A stretch of DNA of 13,588 nucleotides. It comes from Candidatus Curtissbacteria bacterium RIFCSPHIGHO2_12_FULL_41_17 (GTDB taxonomy: Bacteria > Patescibacteriota > Microgenomatia > Curtissbacterales > GWA2-41-24). Of this stretch, positions 7,337 to 12,120 are shown in pieces. A program made the position numbers and the translations under genes. The DNA is taken from contig MFBL01000035.1 in the NCBI GenBank assembly GCA_001774945.1, positions 1-13,588 on the forward strand, read 5' to 3'. Positions within the stretch are counted from its first letter, which is position 1. Each line of letters begins with the position of its first letter. The notes below the pieces were generated by a model that was not told the DNA's origin, searched no databases, and worked only from the letters and a program-made list of their open reading frames with translations.

Positions 7337-7573
7337 CTACTTTTTAATTCGCTTTTTTGCAATCCAGTGTTCTGTAATCACAAAAACATCACCTTCCTCT
7401 TTTGAAATCACTACTTTTAGATAGTTTTTCCCAAAATTCTTGTATAATACATCTTTGCCGCTTTTTCCAGTTGACCTGTCTTCTGAATTTTTGATAGTTT
7501 CTTCAACTTGCACGCGTTTAATCCTACGAAACGTAAGCATCTTGCGAGCATGCTTTGTAAACTTAATCTTCAT
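7337..7573 (-). CDS. DUF4258-like small protein, putative RelE-type toxin
   Basis: A 78-residue basic protein. FTKHARKMLTFRRIKRVQVE fits the H..RM..R.I start of the DUF4258 family; the middle has YLKVVISKEEGDVFVITEHW and the end is KKRIKK. DUF4258 belongs with RelE/ParE-like mRNA-interferase folds, so it may be a ribosome-dependent toxin; this is family-level inference. It is the first gene of a two-gene unit with DUF2283. The ATG at 7573 lies six bases after an extended -10 (TGT before TAAGAT), consistent with a leaderless mRNA. Confidence 0.7.
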   Translation of the reverse strand: MKIKFTKHARKMLTFRRIKRVQVEETIKNSEDRSTGKSGKDVLYKNFGKNYLKVVISKEEGDVFVITEHWIAKKRIKK

Positions 7574-7579
7574 GCGGGT

Positions 7580-7588
7580 ATCTTAACA
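7580..7588 (-). promoter_or_regulatory. Extended -10 promoter of DUF4258/DUF2283 unit
   Basis: On the minus strand TAAGAT (7585 to 7580) is preceded by TGT (7588-7586). Six bases separate it from the ATG, so transcription would start at the start codon. No clear -35. Confidence 0.5.
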
Positions 7589-7623
7589 GATAGAAGTGGT
7601 ACTGGTTCGAGTAAGAATTTACT

Positions 7624-7642
7624 GGCGGAGGGGGTGGGATTC
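7624..7642 (-). pseudogene. Copy of the 3' end of tRNA-Ser(UGA)
   Basis: GGCGGAGGGGGTGGGATTC at 7624-7642 is identical over 19 bases to 7790-7808, the 3' end of the intact tRNA (T arm, acceptor, discriminator, two bases beyond). The copy is 166 bp downstream in the tRNA's own direction, and there is no tRNA body beside it. The 148 bp between hold hairpin repeats. Confidence 0.8.
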
Positions 7643-7708
7643 CCTTCGATAAACTCAGGCCTTCGGCTCTGAGGCTCAGGCTCGAAGAGGTAAACTTCTC
7701 ATCCCACC
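7633..7708. repeat. Large hairpin containing a dispersed-repeat core
   Basis: GGTGGGAT (7633-7640) pairs with ATCCCACC (7701-7708); within lie CCTTCGATAAACTCAGG and CTGAGG segments of the dispersed repeat and TTCGA/TCGAA pairing. The outer arm uses part of the duplicated tRNA end. Confidence 0.55.
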
Positions 7709-7746
7709 AACTCATTCAACCTTCACCAATCCCAGTACCGAAGTCC

Positions 7747-7788
7747 TGAGCCGATTCGGTCTGAGCTCACGGTCGAAGACTTGTCGAA
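7747..7788 (+). repeat. Long repeat, copy 2 (42 bp)
   Basis: Near-identical to 6921-6963 (one C missing). It ends two bases before the 19-bp direct repeat and four before the 3' terminus of tRNA-Ser(UGA). Confidence 0.85.
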
Positions 7789-7791
7789 GGG

Positions 7792-7878
7792 CGGAGGGGG
7801 TGGGATTCGAACCCACGGTTCTCTTGCGAGGACATTCGTTTTCAGGACGAACGCACTAGTCCACTATGCGACCCCTCC
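7792..7878 (-). tRNA. tRNA-Ser(UGA)
   Basis: 87 nt. Acceptor GGAGGGG pairs with CCCCTCC, discriminator G73, T arm GTGGG/CCCAC with TTCGAAT loop, and a long variable arm (CTC GCAA GAG) typical of serine tRNAs. Anticodon stem TTCGT/ACGAA closes loop CCTGAAA, giving anticodon TGA. Position 33 is C, not the near-universal U. CCA not encoded. Its 5' end is five bases from the GIY-YIG stop codon. Confidence 0.93.
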
Positions 7879-7882
7879 TCAT

Positions 7883-8131
7883 TTACAAAGATCTCTTTAA
7901 TAACTTTTTAATACTTCTAAAACCCCAGCCACTTTTTAAATATTCTTCTCTATGCTTCGCATCTATCCTATCAATAAATGCTCCATAAAATAGTAGTTTA
8001 TAGGGCCTCTTATGTTTTATTGAAACTGAAAGACCATTATTATGTGCCAAGAAACGCTTTTTAAGATCCGTTGTGTAACCTATGTATAAACTCTTATCCT
8101 TAAGATTCCTAAGAATGTAGACATAATACAT
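7883..8131 (-). CDS. Single-domain GIY-YIG nuclease A
   Basis: An 82-residue protein made only of a GIY-YIG catalytic domain. VYI (4-6) and YIG (16-18) are the name motif; R26, H30 and E62 fit the catalytic arginine, histidine and metal-binding glutamate; LKSGWGFRSIKKLL closes the domain as in YhbQ-type proteins. The family makes nicks or breaks in DNA and is related to UvrC and homing endonuclease domains. I use ATG 8131; the longer TTG start at 8173 falls inside a palindrome. It lies between tRNA-Ser(GCU) and tRNA-Ser(UGA) on the same strand. It aligns without gaps to the second GIY-YIG protein (46 of 82 identical by my count). Confidence 0.88.
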   Translation of the reverse strand: MYYVYILRNLKDKSLYIGYTTDLKKRFLAHNNGLSVSIKHKRPYKLLFYGAFIDRIDAKHREEYLKSGWGFRSIKKLLKRSL

Positions 8132-8138
8132 AGGGCGA

Positions 8139-8199
8139 AACGTACAAATTGCCACAATTTTACGTTTCAGCAACGTAAAAATCTTTGATTTTGTACGTT
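8139..8199. repeat. Nested palindromes between tRNA-Ser(GCU) and GIY-YIG A
   Basis: Outer arms AACGTACAAA (8139-8148) and TTTGTACGTT (8190-8199) are perfectly complementary; inside, TTTTACGTT (8158-8166) and AACGTAAAA (8172-8180) form a second hairpin with loop TCAGC. The outer arm ends two bases from the tRNA discriminator. It could be a tRNA transcription terminator or the end of a mobile element. Confidence 0.85.
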
Positions 8200-8200
8200 G

Positions 8201-8287
8201 CGGAGGAGGTGGGATTCGAACCCACGTGAGCCAAAAGGCTCAGGAGATTAGCAATCTCCCGCAATGGACCAGCTATGCGACTCCTCC
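8201..8287 (-). tRNA. tRNA-Ser(GCU)
   Basis: 87 nt. Acceptor GGAGGAG pairs with CTCCTCC, discriminator G73. Anticodon stem GGAGA/TCTCC, loop TTGCTAA, anticodon GCT (reads AGC/AGU). Long variable arm TGAGCC TTTT GGCTCA, T arm GTGGG/CCCAC with TTCGAAT loop. CCA not encoded. Confidence 0.95.
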
Positions 8288-8397
8288 TTAAAGCCCAATC
8301 CACCAAAAGCTTCAATATTTTAACAAAATTTGATCTTGCAAACCATACGTGTCAACATTTTTATGATAAACTGGTAAATAGATATTAGGTTCTGCCC

Positions 8398-8433
8398 ATC
8401 GAGTCAAACTCGATTGGCAAGTAGAACTTGCCA
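8398..8433 (+). promoter_or_regulatory. Twin hairpins directly before a start codon
   Basis: ATCGAGT CAA ACTCGAT (8398-8414) and TGGCAAGT AGA ACTTGCCA (8415-8433) are adjacent perfect hairpins with three-base loops. The second ends one base before ATG 8435, and no Shine-Dalgarno is present. They may control translation or be small mobile palindromes. The rest of 8288-8397 shows no gene. Confidence 0.7.
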
Positions 8434-8434
8434 T

Positions 8435-9010
8435 ATGCCGACGTTTCACAAAAGCGAGTATCACATAGATCATCATAAAGGAGTAGTTCTTAGTAAAGAG
8501 GAGCTGGATGCCAAGCATGTGGCGGCGCTGGAAGCAAAATCCATTGTTTTCTGGAAATCTCCGGTCAGAATTTTTAAAGCAAGATCCAAAAGGTATTTCA
8601 CCAAAGTTGCTCTTTACGCTTTAATTTTTATTCTGGCAGCAATTGCCTTTGGCGAATATTTTCTGGTCGGCGTAATAATTGCTGTAGTCTTTGTTGCCTT
8701 TGTTTTGGCGACAGCCCAGCCTGATATTATTGAGCACAAAGTGACCAATATGGGCATTATTTCCGGCGGACGGGCCTTTTTATGGGAAGAGCTTGATTCC
8801 TTTTGGTTTGACAGGCGCAGTGATGACCGGCTTTTGCTGGTGCAAACAAACCTGCATTTCCCCACAAGGCTGATTATTCTTTTGAGCAATGTCTCAGAGC
8901 GAACTCTTCTTGATGTTATTGAAAAACACCTTCACTACCATCCGGCGCCGGTTCATACTCTTTTTGACAAATGGGCCCATTCTCTCCAGAAGCGTATTAA
9001 CTTCGACTAG
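8435..9010 (+). CDS. Two-helix membrane protein, CPR-type, function unknown
   Basis: A 191-residue protein. ATG 8435 is used because the upstream TTG (8414) lies inside the hairpin pair. The N-terminus is hydrophilic and His-rich (MPTFHKSEYHIDHHKG), two adjacent transmembrane helices span about 57-72 and 75-94, and a C-terminal soluble domain follows (GRAFLWEELDSFWFDR, LLLVQTNLHFPTRLIILL, TLFDKWAHSLQKRINFD). That order, with alternating strands after a helix hairpin, resembles bacterial PH-like membrane proteins, but I cannot confirm the family. Followed 36 bases later by tRNA-Arg. Confidence 0.7.
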   Translation: MPTFHKSEYHIDHHKGVVLSKEELDAKHVAALEAKSIVFWKSPVRIFKARSKRYFTKVALYALIFILAAIAFGEYFLVGVIIAVVFVAFVLATAQPDIIEHKVTNMGIISGGRAFLWEELDSFWFDRRSDDRLLLVQTNLHFPTRLIILLSNVSERTLLDVIEKHLHYHPAPVHTLFDKWAHSLQKRINFD

Positions 9011-9027
9011 TTTCAAATTAAGGCAAG

Positions 9028-9036
9028 TGATAAAAT
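9028..9036 (+). promoter_or_regulatory. Extended -10 promoter for tRNA-Arg
   Basis: TGATAAAAT at 9028-9036, the same nine bases as at the Nudix gene (10460-10468). The start would be near 9043, four bases before the tRNA 5' end. Confidence 0.5.
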
Positions 9037-9046
9037 AAAACGCTGT

Positions 9047-9120
9047 GCGCCCGTAGTTCAGTTGGATAGAACGGTTGCTTGCGGAGCAACAGGTCGCAGG
9101 TTCGAGTCCTGCCGGGCGTA
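9047..9120 (+). tRNA. tRNA-Arg(GCG)
   Basis: 74 nt. Acceptor GCGCCCG pairs with CGGGCGT (a G1:U72 wobble), discriminator A73. D arm GTTC/GAAC with GGA in the loop (A20, an arginine determinant). Anticodon stem GTTGC/GCAAC, loop TTGCGGA, anticodon GCG. T arm GCAGG/CCTGC with TTCGAGT. CCA not encoded. Bacteria normally use ACG, edited to ICG, for this codon box. Confidence 0.9.
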
Positions 9121-9127
9121 CTTCACT

Positions 9128-9214
9128 GGAGGCGTCGCATAGTGGACTAGTGCGGTCGTTTCGAAAACGACTACCGGGGAAACTCGGTCGCAGGTTCGAA
9201 TCCTGCCGCCTCCG
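9128..9214 (+). tRNA. tRNA-Ser(CGA)
   Basis: 87 nt. Acceptor GGAGGCG pairs with CGCCTCC, discriminator G73. Anticodon stem GTCGT/ACGAC, loop TTCGAAA, anticodon CGA. Long variable arm CCGGGGAAACTCGG; T arm GCAGG/CCTGC. It starts seven bases after tRNA-Arg ends, so both likely come from one transcript. Its D arm is the same as that of tRNA-Ser(UGA). CCA not encoded. Confidence 0.95.
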
Positions 9215-9268
9215 CCTGTGGATGACGGAAGAATTTACTTTTGTCTGGTAAAAATTGCAACCTAAAAA

Positions 9269-9667
9269 ATGAATGAGGAGAGAAGCATCGATCCGACTCG
9301 AGTTGTAGTAGGCGATTTTGCAATTATTTCCGGCGCAGAGGGCTTTACTTTATCAGAAACTGATTCAGTAACTGGCAGATATCAAAGCATTAGATCAATT
9401 ACTTTTAGAAGCCAAACGCTCGCGTGGGATATTGCTCGACTGCTTTCCTTGTCTTTTGCCGATGGCACAAGCAGTGCGTCAGTCGGTTTTAGATTAGGTG
9501 ATTTAGCTTATGCTGAGGTCATTGGCGGAAAATCTGGATCTTGTCAACTTTTCAGATGGGATGAGGAACGGCAAAAGCAAGAGGAAGAGCCTTTTTTGAT
9601 TGCTCAATCTTGCGCTGAATTGGAAGATGGACTACTGGAGTTTTTAAGGGATCAAAATGGCGATTAA
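9269..9667 (+). CDS. Hypothetical protein, 132 residues
   Basis: Soluble acidic protein starting MNEERSIDPTRVVVGDFAII, with beta-rich middle (SETDSVTGRYQSIRSITFRS) and a C-terminal helix ending ELEDGLLEFLRDQNGD. No signal peptide, membrane helix or family recognised. TAAAAA preceded by TGG lies at 9246-9254, about 14 bases before the ATG, a possible promoter for a nearly leaderless message. Its last codons overlap the ATG of a truncated Nudix frame (9657), implying former translational coupling with a Nudix gene. Confidence 0.6.
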   Translation: MNEERSIDPTRVVVGDFAIISGAEGFTLSETDSVTGRYQSIRSITFRSQTLAWDIARLLSLSFADGTSSASVGFRLGDLAYAEVIGGKSGSCQLFRWDEERQKQEEEPFLIAQSCAELEDGLLEFLRDQNGD

Positions 9668-9713
9668 ACGGATTTTTAGTGCGGGAATTGTTTTTAGCTC
9701 TCAAGACGTTTGA
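9657..9713 (+). pseudogene. 5' remnant of a Nudix gene
   Basis: The frame from ATG 9657 reads MAIKRIFSAGIVFSSQDV then stop. The first 12 residues parallel the N-terminus of the intact Nudix protein at 10478 (MPIKRIYSAGGIV), though codons differ, so it is a paralogue rather than a fresh duplicate. Similarity ends at about 9692, exactly where the VapC gene (stop 9694-9696) begins on the other strand. It looks like a Nudix gene cut off by arrival of the toxin-antitoxin pair. Confidence 0.6.
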
Positions 9714-10095
9714 TTTGGGGGAATTTATCAAAATCATGATCAAAAGAATAAATCTCTTTAATCTTTTTCTTGTGCATTAAAGCAATATGGTAAGCATCGA
9801 TAAAACTGATGTTTTGTTCGATGTAGAAAGTAAAAATTCCTGGGAGTATTTTGTAATTTTCTATGACAATGTTTGGAATTTGTCCAATAGCAAGCATTTT
9901 ATCAGTTATCTCTTTTTTGGGAAGTTTGTAAGATCTTTCTAAAGTAAAGATTACCTCCGAAAGTGTTAAAAGACTGATGAAGACTTTATTTTTTTCTTGC
10001 TCGATCTTTTTAAAGATTGTTTCAGCTTTGGATGAAAGTATAGGGTCATCGTCCAAAAGAAATCGGAGAATAATATTAGTATCAAGAAGAATCAT
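9694..10095 (-). CDS. vapC: PIN-domain toxin, VapC family
   Basis: A 133-residue PIN-domain ribonuclease, the toxin of a VapBC-type pair. LDTNIILRFLL carries D5, LLTLSEVIFTLE carries E47, SFIDAYHIALMHKKK carries D100, and FDHDFDK carries D119/D121; together these form the Mg-binding acidic site. Family members cleave tRNA or rRNA; the target here is unknown. ATG 10095 overlaps the antitoxin stop by four bases (ATGA), typical of coupled expression. The pair is inserted at the Nudix remnant on the opposite strand. Confidence 0.9.
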   Translation of the reverse strand: MILLDTNIILRFLLDDDPILSSKAETIFKKIEQEKNKVFISLLTLSEVIFTLERSYKLPKKEITDKMLAIGQIPNIVIENYKILPGIFTFYIEQNISFIDAYHIALMHKKKIKEIYSFDHDFDKFPQIKRLES

Positions 10096-10403
10096 CGATT
10101 AGTTCTTGAAAGAGCTCCAAGCAGACGGAGTATTTTACGGTCTCTTTCAACCGCTGCTCTTGGCCAAGCTTGTTCTTCCCATTTGATCAATCTTTGTCCG
10201 GTTAGTTTGGGTTTAACTTTTGGCTTTAGCGAGCCGTAGAGGGACATTATTGAAAAACGTTTGGAAAGTTTGATTTTGACTTCTTTTTTCTTGGTGACGG
10301 TAAATTTTACCTGATCGCCACGTTTTAAGCCGAGTACTTTGCGTACTTGGGCTGGAATAGTTACTTGTCCTTTTTGGGTGATAGTTGTTGGTTGAATCTG
10401 CAT
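10092..10403 (-). CDS. vapB: AbrB-type antitoxin (VapB)
   Basis: A 103-residue antitoxin. The N-terminus is a SpoVT/AbrB swapped-hairpin DNA-binding domain (TTITQKGQVTIPAQVRKVLG, then LKRGDQVKFTV); the C-terminal half, KPKVKPKLTGQRLIKWEEQ onward, would bind and neutralise VapC. I use ATG 10403; the upstream TTG 10415 falls within the promoter. It is the first gene of the operon and overlaps vapC by four bases. A strong promoter and an inverted repeat flank its start, suggesting autorepression. Confidence 0.88.
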   Translation of the reverse strand: MQIQPTTITQKGQVTIPAQVRKVLGLKRGDQVKFTVTKKKEVKIKLSKRFSIMSLYGSLKPKVKPKLTGQRLIKWEEQAWPRAAVERDRKILRLLGALSRTNR

Positions 10404-10404
10404 G

Positions 10405-10444
10405 GTAATACCCAAATTTTAGTATTACTCATGCTGATTGTCAA
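10405..10444 (-). promoter_or_regulatory. Promoter and operator of vapB-vapC
   Basis: On the minus strand a perfect TTGACA (10444-10439), 17-base spacer and TAAAAT (10421-10416). Perfect seven-base arms GTAATAC (10405-10411) and GTATTAC (10422-10428) lie 10 bases apart and flank the -10, where AbrB binding would block RNA polymerase. The start point is about six bases before the ATG. Confidence 0.75.
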
Positions 10445-10468
10445 TAGACCTTCTAAATCTGATAAAAT
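10438..10468 (+). promoter_or_regulatory. Promoter of Nudix gene
   Basis: TTGTCA (10438-10443), then extended -10 TGATAAAAT (10460-10468), spacing 19. The -35 overlaps the divergent vapB -35. The start is expected about three bases before ATG 10478. Confidence 0.55.
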
Positions 10469-10477
10469 TCCCTTGCC

Positions 10478-10927
10478 ATGCCCATTAAGCGAATCTATAG
10501 TGCCGGTGGGATTGTTGTAAGGAAAAGTACGAAAGGTACGAAAAGTACGAAAGGGGTTGAGGTTTTAGTAACCCAGCATTCAAAACATAAAGGCTGGGAT
10601 TTTCCCAAAGGCCATCGGGAGATTTATGAGTCGGAGGAACAGACGGCTCTTCGGGAGGTTGAGGAGGAAACGGGAGTCGAGGCTGAGATAATTGATAAGG
10701 TCGGTCAAACTCAATATTTTTATTATGAAGAAGGTTCGCGGGTTTTGAAAACTGTTGTTTTTTATTTAATGAAATGCATTGGTGAGGGCGAAGCTTCAAC
10801 GGCATTTGAGGTTTCCGGCAAAGTTTGGTTGCCGCTTGATAAGGTTGAGGGTAAGTTAACTTTTAAAGACACAAAGCAACTTTGGCTTAAAGTAAAGCCA
10901 AAGATTGCACAATTGACCCTTCGGTGA
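10478..10927 (+). CDS. Nudix hydrolase
   Basis: A 149-residue Nudix pyrophosphohydrolase. The Nudix box is perfect: G45, E51, then REVEEETGV at 59-67, with E63 and E64 as metal ligands. The sequence resembles MutT/Ap4A-hydrolase-type members (SAGGIVV at the start, WDFPKGHRE before the box, FYLMKC strand), so substrates may be dinucleoside polyphosphates or damaged nucleotides; not decidable here. An (S/G)TK tripeptide is repeated in the first hairpin. The stop codon and last residues (TLR) lie inside a dispersed repeat, so the repeat has reshaped the C-terminus. The start has no Shine-Dalgarno and a very short leader. Confidence 0.92.
   Translation: MPIKRIYSAGGIVVRKSTKGTKSTKGVEVLVTQHSKHKGWDFPKGHREIYESEEQTALREVEEETGVEAEIIDKVGQTQYFYYEEGSRVLKTVVFYLMKCIGEGEASTAFEVSGKVWLPLDKVEGKLTFKDTKQLWLKVKPKIAQLTLR
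10526..10552 (+). repeat. Nine-base tandem repeat in Nudix gene
   Basis: Three units of (A/G)GTACGAAA, in frame, encode STK GTK STK in the loop between the first two strands. It can expand or contract without a frameshift. Confidence 0.85.
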
Positions 10928-11125
10928 ACTCAGGGTCATCCTGAGCTTGTCGAATGGATGACAACTGACCCTTCGACTTCCCTCAGGACAAGCAACTGAC
11001 GATTGGCCCTTCGGCCCATTCGAAGATCTCAGGGCAGGCAGGCTCCCGTCCAATACTTGGACGAGGCTTGCTAGCCTCGCTAAAGCCTTGGCGAAGCGGC
11101 CATTAAGGCGGCAGGCAGGGTAAGA
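10911..11125. repeat. Cluster of dispersed hairpin repeats
   Basis: Non-coding stretch between the Nudix and PIN genes, beginning in the Nudix 3' end. It has several CCTTCG...CTCAGG / CCTGAGCTTGTCGAA segments (one near 10939-10953), the hairpins GTCATCC/GGATGAC (10935-10961), GTCCAA TAC TTGGAC (11048-11062) and CGAGGCT TGCT AGCCTCG (11062-11079), and GGCAGGCAGG blocks. No gene seen. It may end transcription of the two convergent genes. Confidence 0.7.
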
Positions 11126-11146
11126 GTGACAAGTTTTGCGGTCTCT

Positions 11147-11527
11147 TCATCCCAAAGTCTTAATATCGTATCTCTTAATTTTTGGGTCGACAGTTAAAAG
11201 AGTTAAATTTTCGACTTTGGCTTGTGAAACAAGCAATCTGTCAAATGGGTCTTTGTGGTAAAGCGGTAACTCTTGCACTCCAAGCACATGGGAAGCATCT
11301 ATCGAAATGATAGAAAATCCGGCAGTTGTAACATCTTTCTCTATGTTTTTAGGTACTTTTAATCTGCCTTTTCCTTTCTTGATAACCATTTCCCAAATAC
11401 TGGCGACTGATAAAAACACTGGGTTTTCGGGGGACTGGACAAGATTAATTAAGTGACTAGGGAGACGCTTATTTTTCTCCATTAGCCAGATGAAAATGTT
11501 AGTGTCGAGTAGGAAGCCTTTACTCAC
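11147..11527 (-). CDS. PIN-domain toxin, second VapC-like
   Basis: A 126-residue PIN-domain protein. FLLDTNIFIWLM has D8, SVASIWEMVIKKGKGRL has E46, LPLYHKDPFDRLLVSQAK has D93 and D96, and LLTVDPKIKRYDI has D114. The SxASIWE and HxDPFDR motifs place it in the VapC subgroup that partners Phd/YefM antitoxins. It is a likely RNase toxin. The start is GTG 11525-11527 with no visible Shine-Dalgarno. A dispersed repeat occupies the 53 bases between it and its antitoxin, where such pairs normally overlap. Confidence 0.88.
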   Translation of the reverse strand: MSKGFLLDTNIFIWLMEKNKRLPSHLINLVQSPENPVFLSVASIWEMVIKKGKGRLKVPKNIEKDVTTAGFSIISIDASHVLGVQELPLYHKDPFDRLLVSQAKVENLTLLTVDPKIKRYDIKTLG

Positions 11528-11530
11528 CGT

Positions 11531-11577
11531 ATTAGGCCGCAGCCCTGAGCTTATCGAAGGGCGAGGACCGCAAGCTT
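11531..11577 (-). repeat. Dispersed hairpin repeat between antitoxin and toxin
   Basis: On the minus strand it begins AAGCTTGCGGTCCTCG and ends GCGGCCTAAT. The centre GCCCT...AGGGC forms a hairpin. It matches 13249-13296, where the arms are GTCCT...AGGAC. Confidence 0.85.
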
Positions 11578-11580
11578 TTT

Positions 11581-11814
11581 TTATTTCCCATAGAAAAGCT
11601 TATTTATCTCCTTGTCCTCTTCGTTGAAATCGTCCGGAACCCAAACTTTTCCTTTCCATAAACCAAGCTTGCGAGGTTTTAGGGGTTTTTTGTAGGCTGT
11701 AAGTTTGGCAACAGGTTTACCGGCTTTGGCAATAATTACCTCTTCACCAACAAGAGCCTTTTCTATTAGTTTGGAGAGTTGAGTTTTTGCCTGATGAATG
11801 TTAATTATTTGCAC
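11581..11814 (-). CDS. Phd/YefM-family antitoxin
   Basis: A 77-residue antitoxin. INIHQAKTQLSKLIEKALVG, then EEVIIAKAGKPVAKLTAY, is the N-terminal Phd DNA-binding and dimer domain; LKPRKLGLWKGKVWVPDDF and the acidic helix NEEDKEINKLFYGK form the toxin-binding tail seen in VapC-partner members. The start is GTG 11812-11814; GAGGG lies just upstream with a short spacing. It is the first gene of the operon with the PIN toxin. A promoter with tandem palindromes lies directly upstream, consistent with autorepression. Confidence 0.87.
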   Translation of the reverse strand: MQIINIHQAKTQLSKLIEKALVGEEVIIAKAGKPVAKLTAYKKPLKPRKLGLWKGKVWVPDDFNEEDKEINKLFYGK

Positions 11815-11829
11815 ATGCCCTCTTTTCTG

Positions 11830-11874
11830 TTAGCTAACTTAGCTAAGTTTATACACAATGTTGGTTTATGTCAA
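11830..11874 (-). promoter_or_regulatory. Promoter and operator of Phd/PIN operon
   Basis: On the minus strand perfect TTGACA (11874-11869), then TAAACT (11851-11846) at 17-base spacing (TATAAA at 15 is an alternative). Two TTAGCTAA palindromes (11830-11837 and 11839-11846), one base apart, lie at the start point, a typical autoregulatory operator position. Confidence 0.75.
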
Positions 11875-11894
11875 GCTCCCAAAGGCTCACATTG

Positions 11895-11947
11895 TGCCTG
11901 GTTGCCTGCCCTTCTGAAATCTTGATGAAAGAGGGACTATGTTGGAA
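11895..11947 (+). repeat. GAGGGACTATGTTGGAA repeat, downstream copy
   Basis: Contains TGCCTGCCC (11903-11911) and GAGGGACTATGTTGGAA (11931-11947). Both blocks recur in the same order and orientation at 12588-12630, so the pair flanks the 143-residue gene. Confidence 0.75.
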
Positions 11948-11983
11948 GTTATTACGAAAAAATATCTCGAACCAGTACCCTCA

Positions 11984-12046
11984 ATTACTTAGGTCACTCC
12001 CTCTCGGGATGAAAGCCGTAACTTAGGACTAGAGTCACTAAGTAAT
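11984..12046. repeat. Long-range inverted repeat
   Basis: ATTACTTAG (11984-11992) is perfectly complementary to CTAAGTAAT (12038-12046). The enclosed 45 bases include CCC TCTC GGG. It may be a terminator stem or small structured RNA; no U tract seen. Confidence 0.45.
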
Positions 12047-12120
12047 GGTGTATTATTAATTTCTTCTACACGTGCACCAACTTTTCCATAGATTTTATCA
12101 CCACTCCTATAGATGTCATG
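11989..12120 (-). pseudogene. In-frame extension after the stop of the 143-residue gene
   Basis: After TAG (12123-12121) the same frame stays open for 43 codons to TAA 11991-11989. It reads HDIYRSGDKIYGKVGARVEE and on to SSREGVT, which looks protein-like and has no internal Met. It could be the original C-terminus after a nonsense mutation, a readthrough product, or chance. Confidence 0.4.

Noticed and set aside
7624..7790. Integrase-mediated attL/attR pair
   Set aside because: The tRNA-end duplication fits an att site, but no integrase gene lies in the window and the enclosed segment has no gene, so a classic integrative element is not supported.
10856..11053. Minus-strand frame over the repeat cluster
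   Set aside because: It consists of repeat sequence and overlaps the Nudix gene; no family features.
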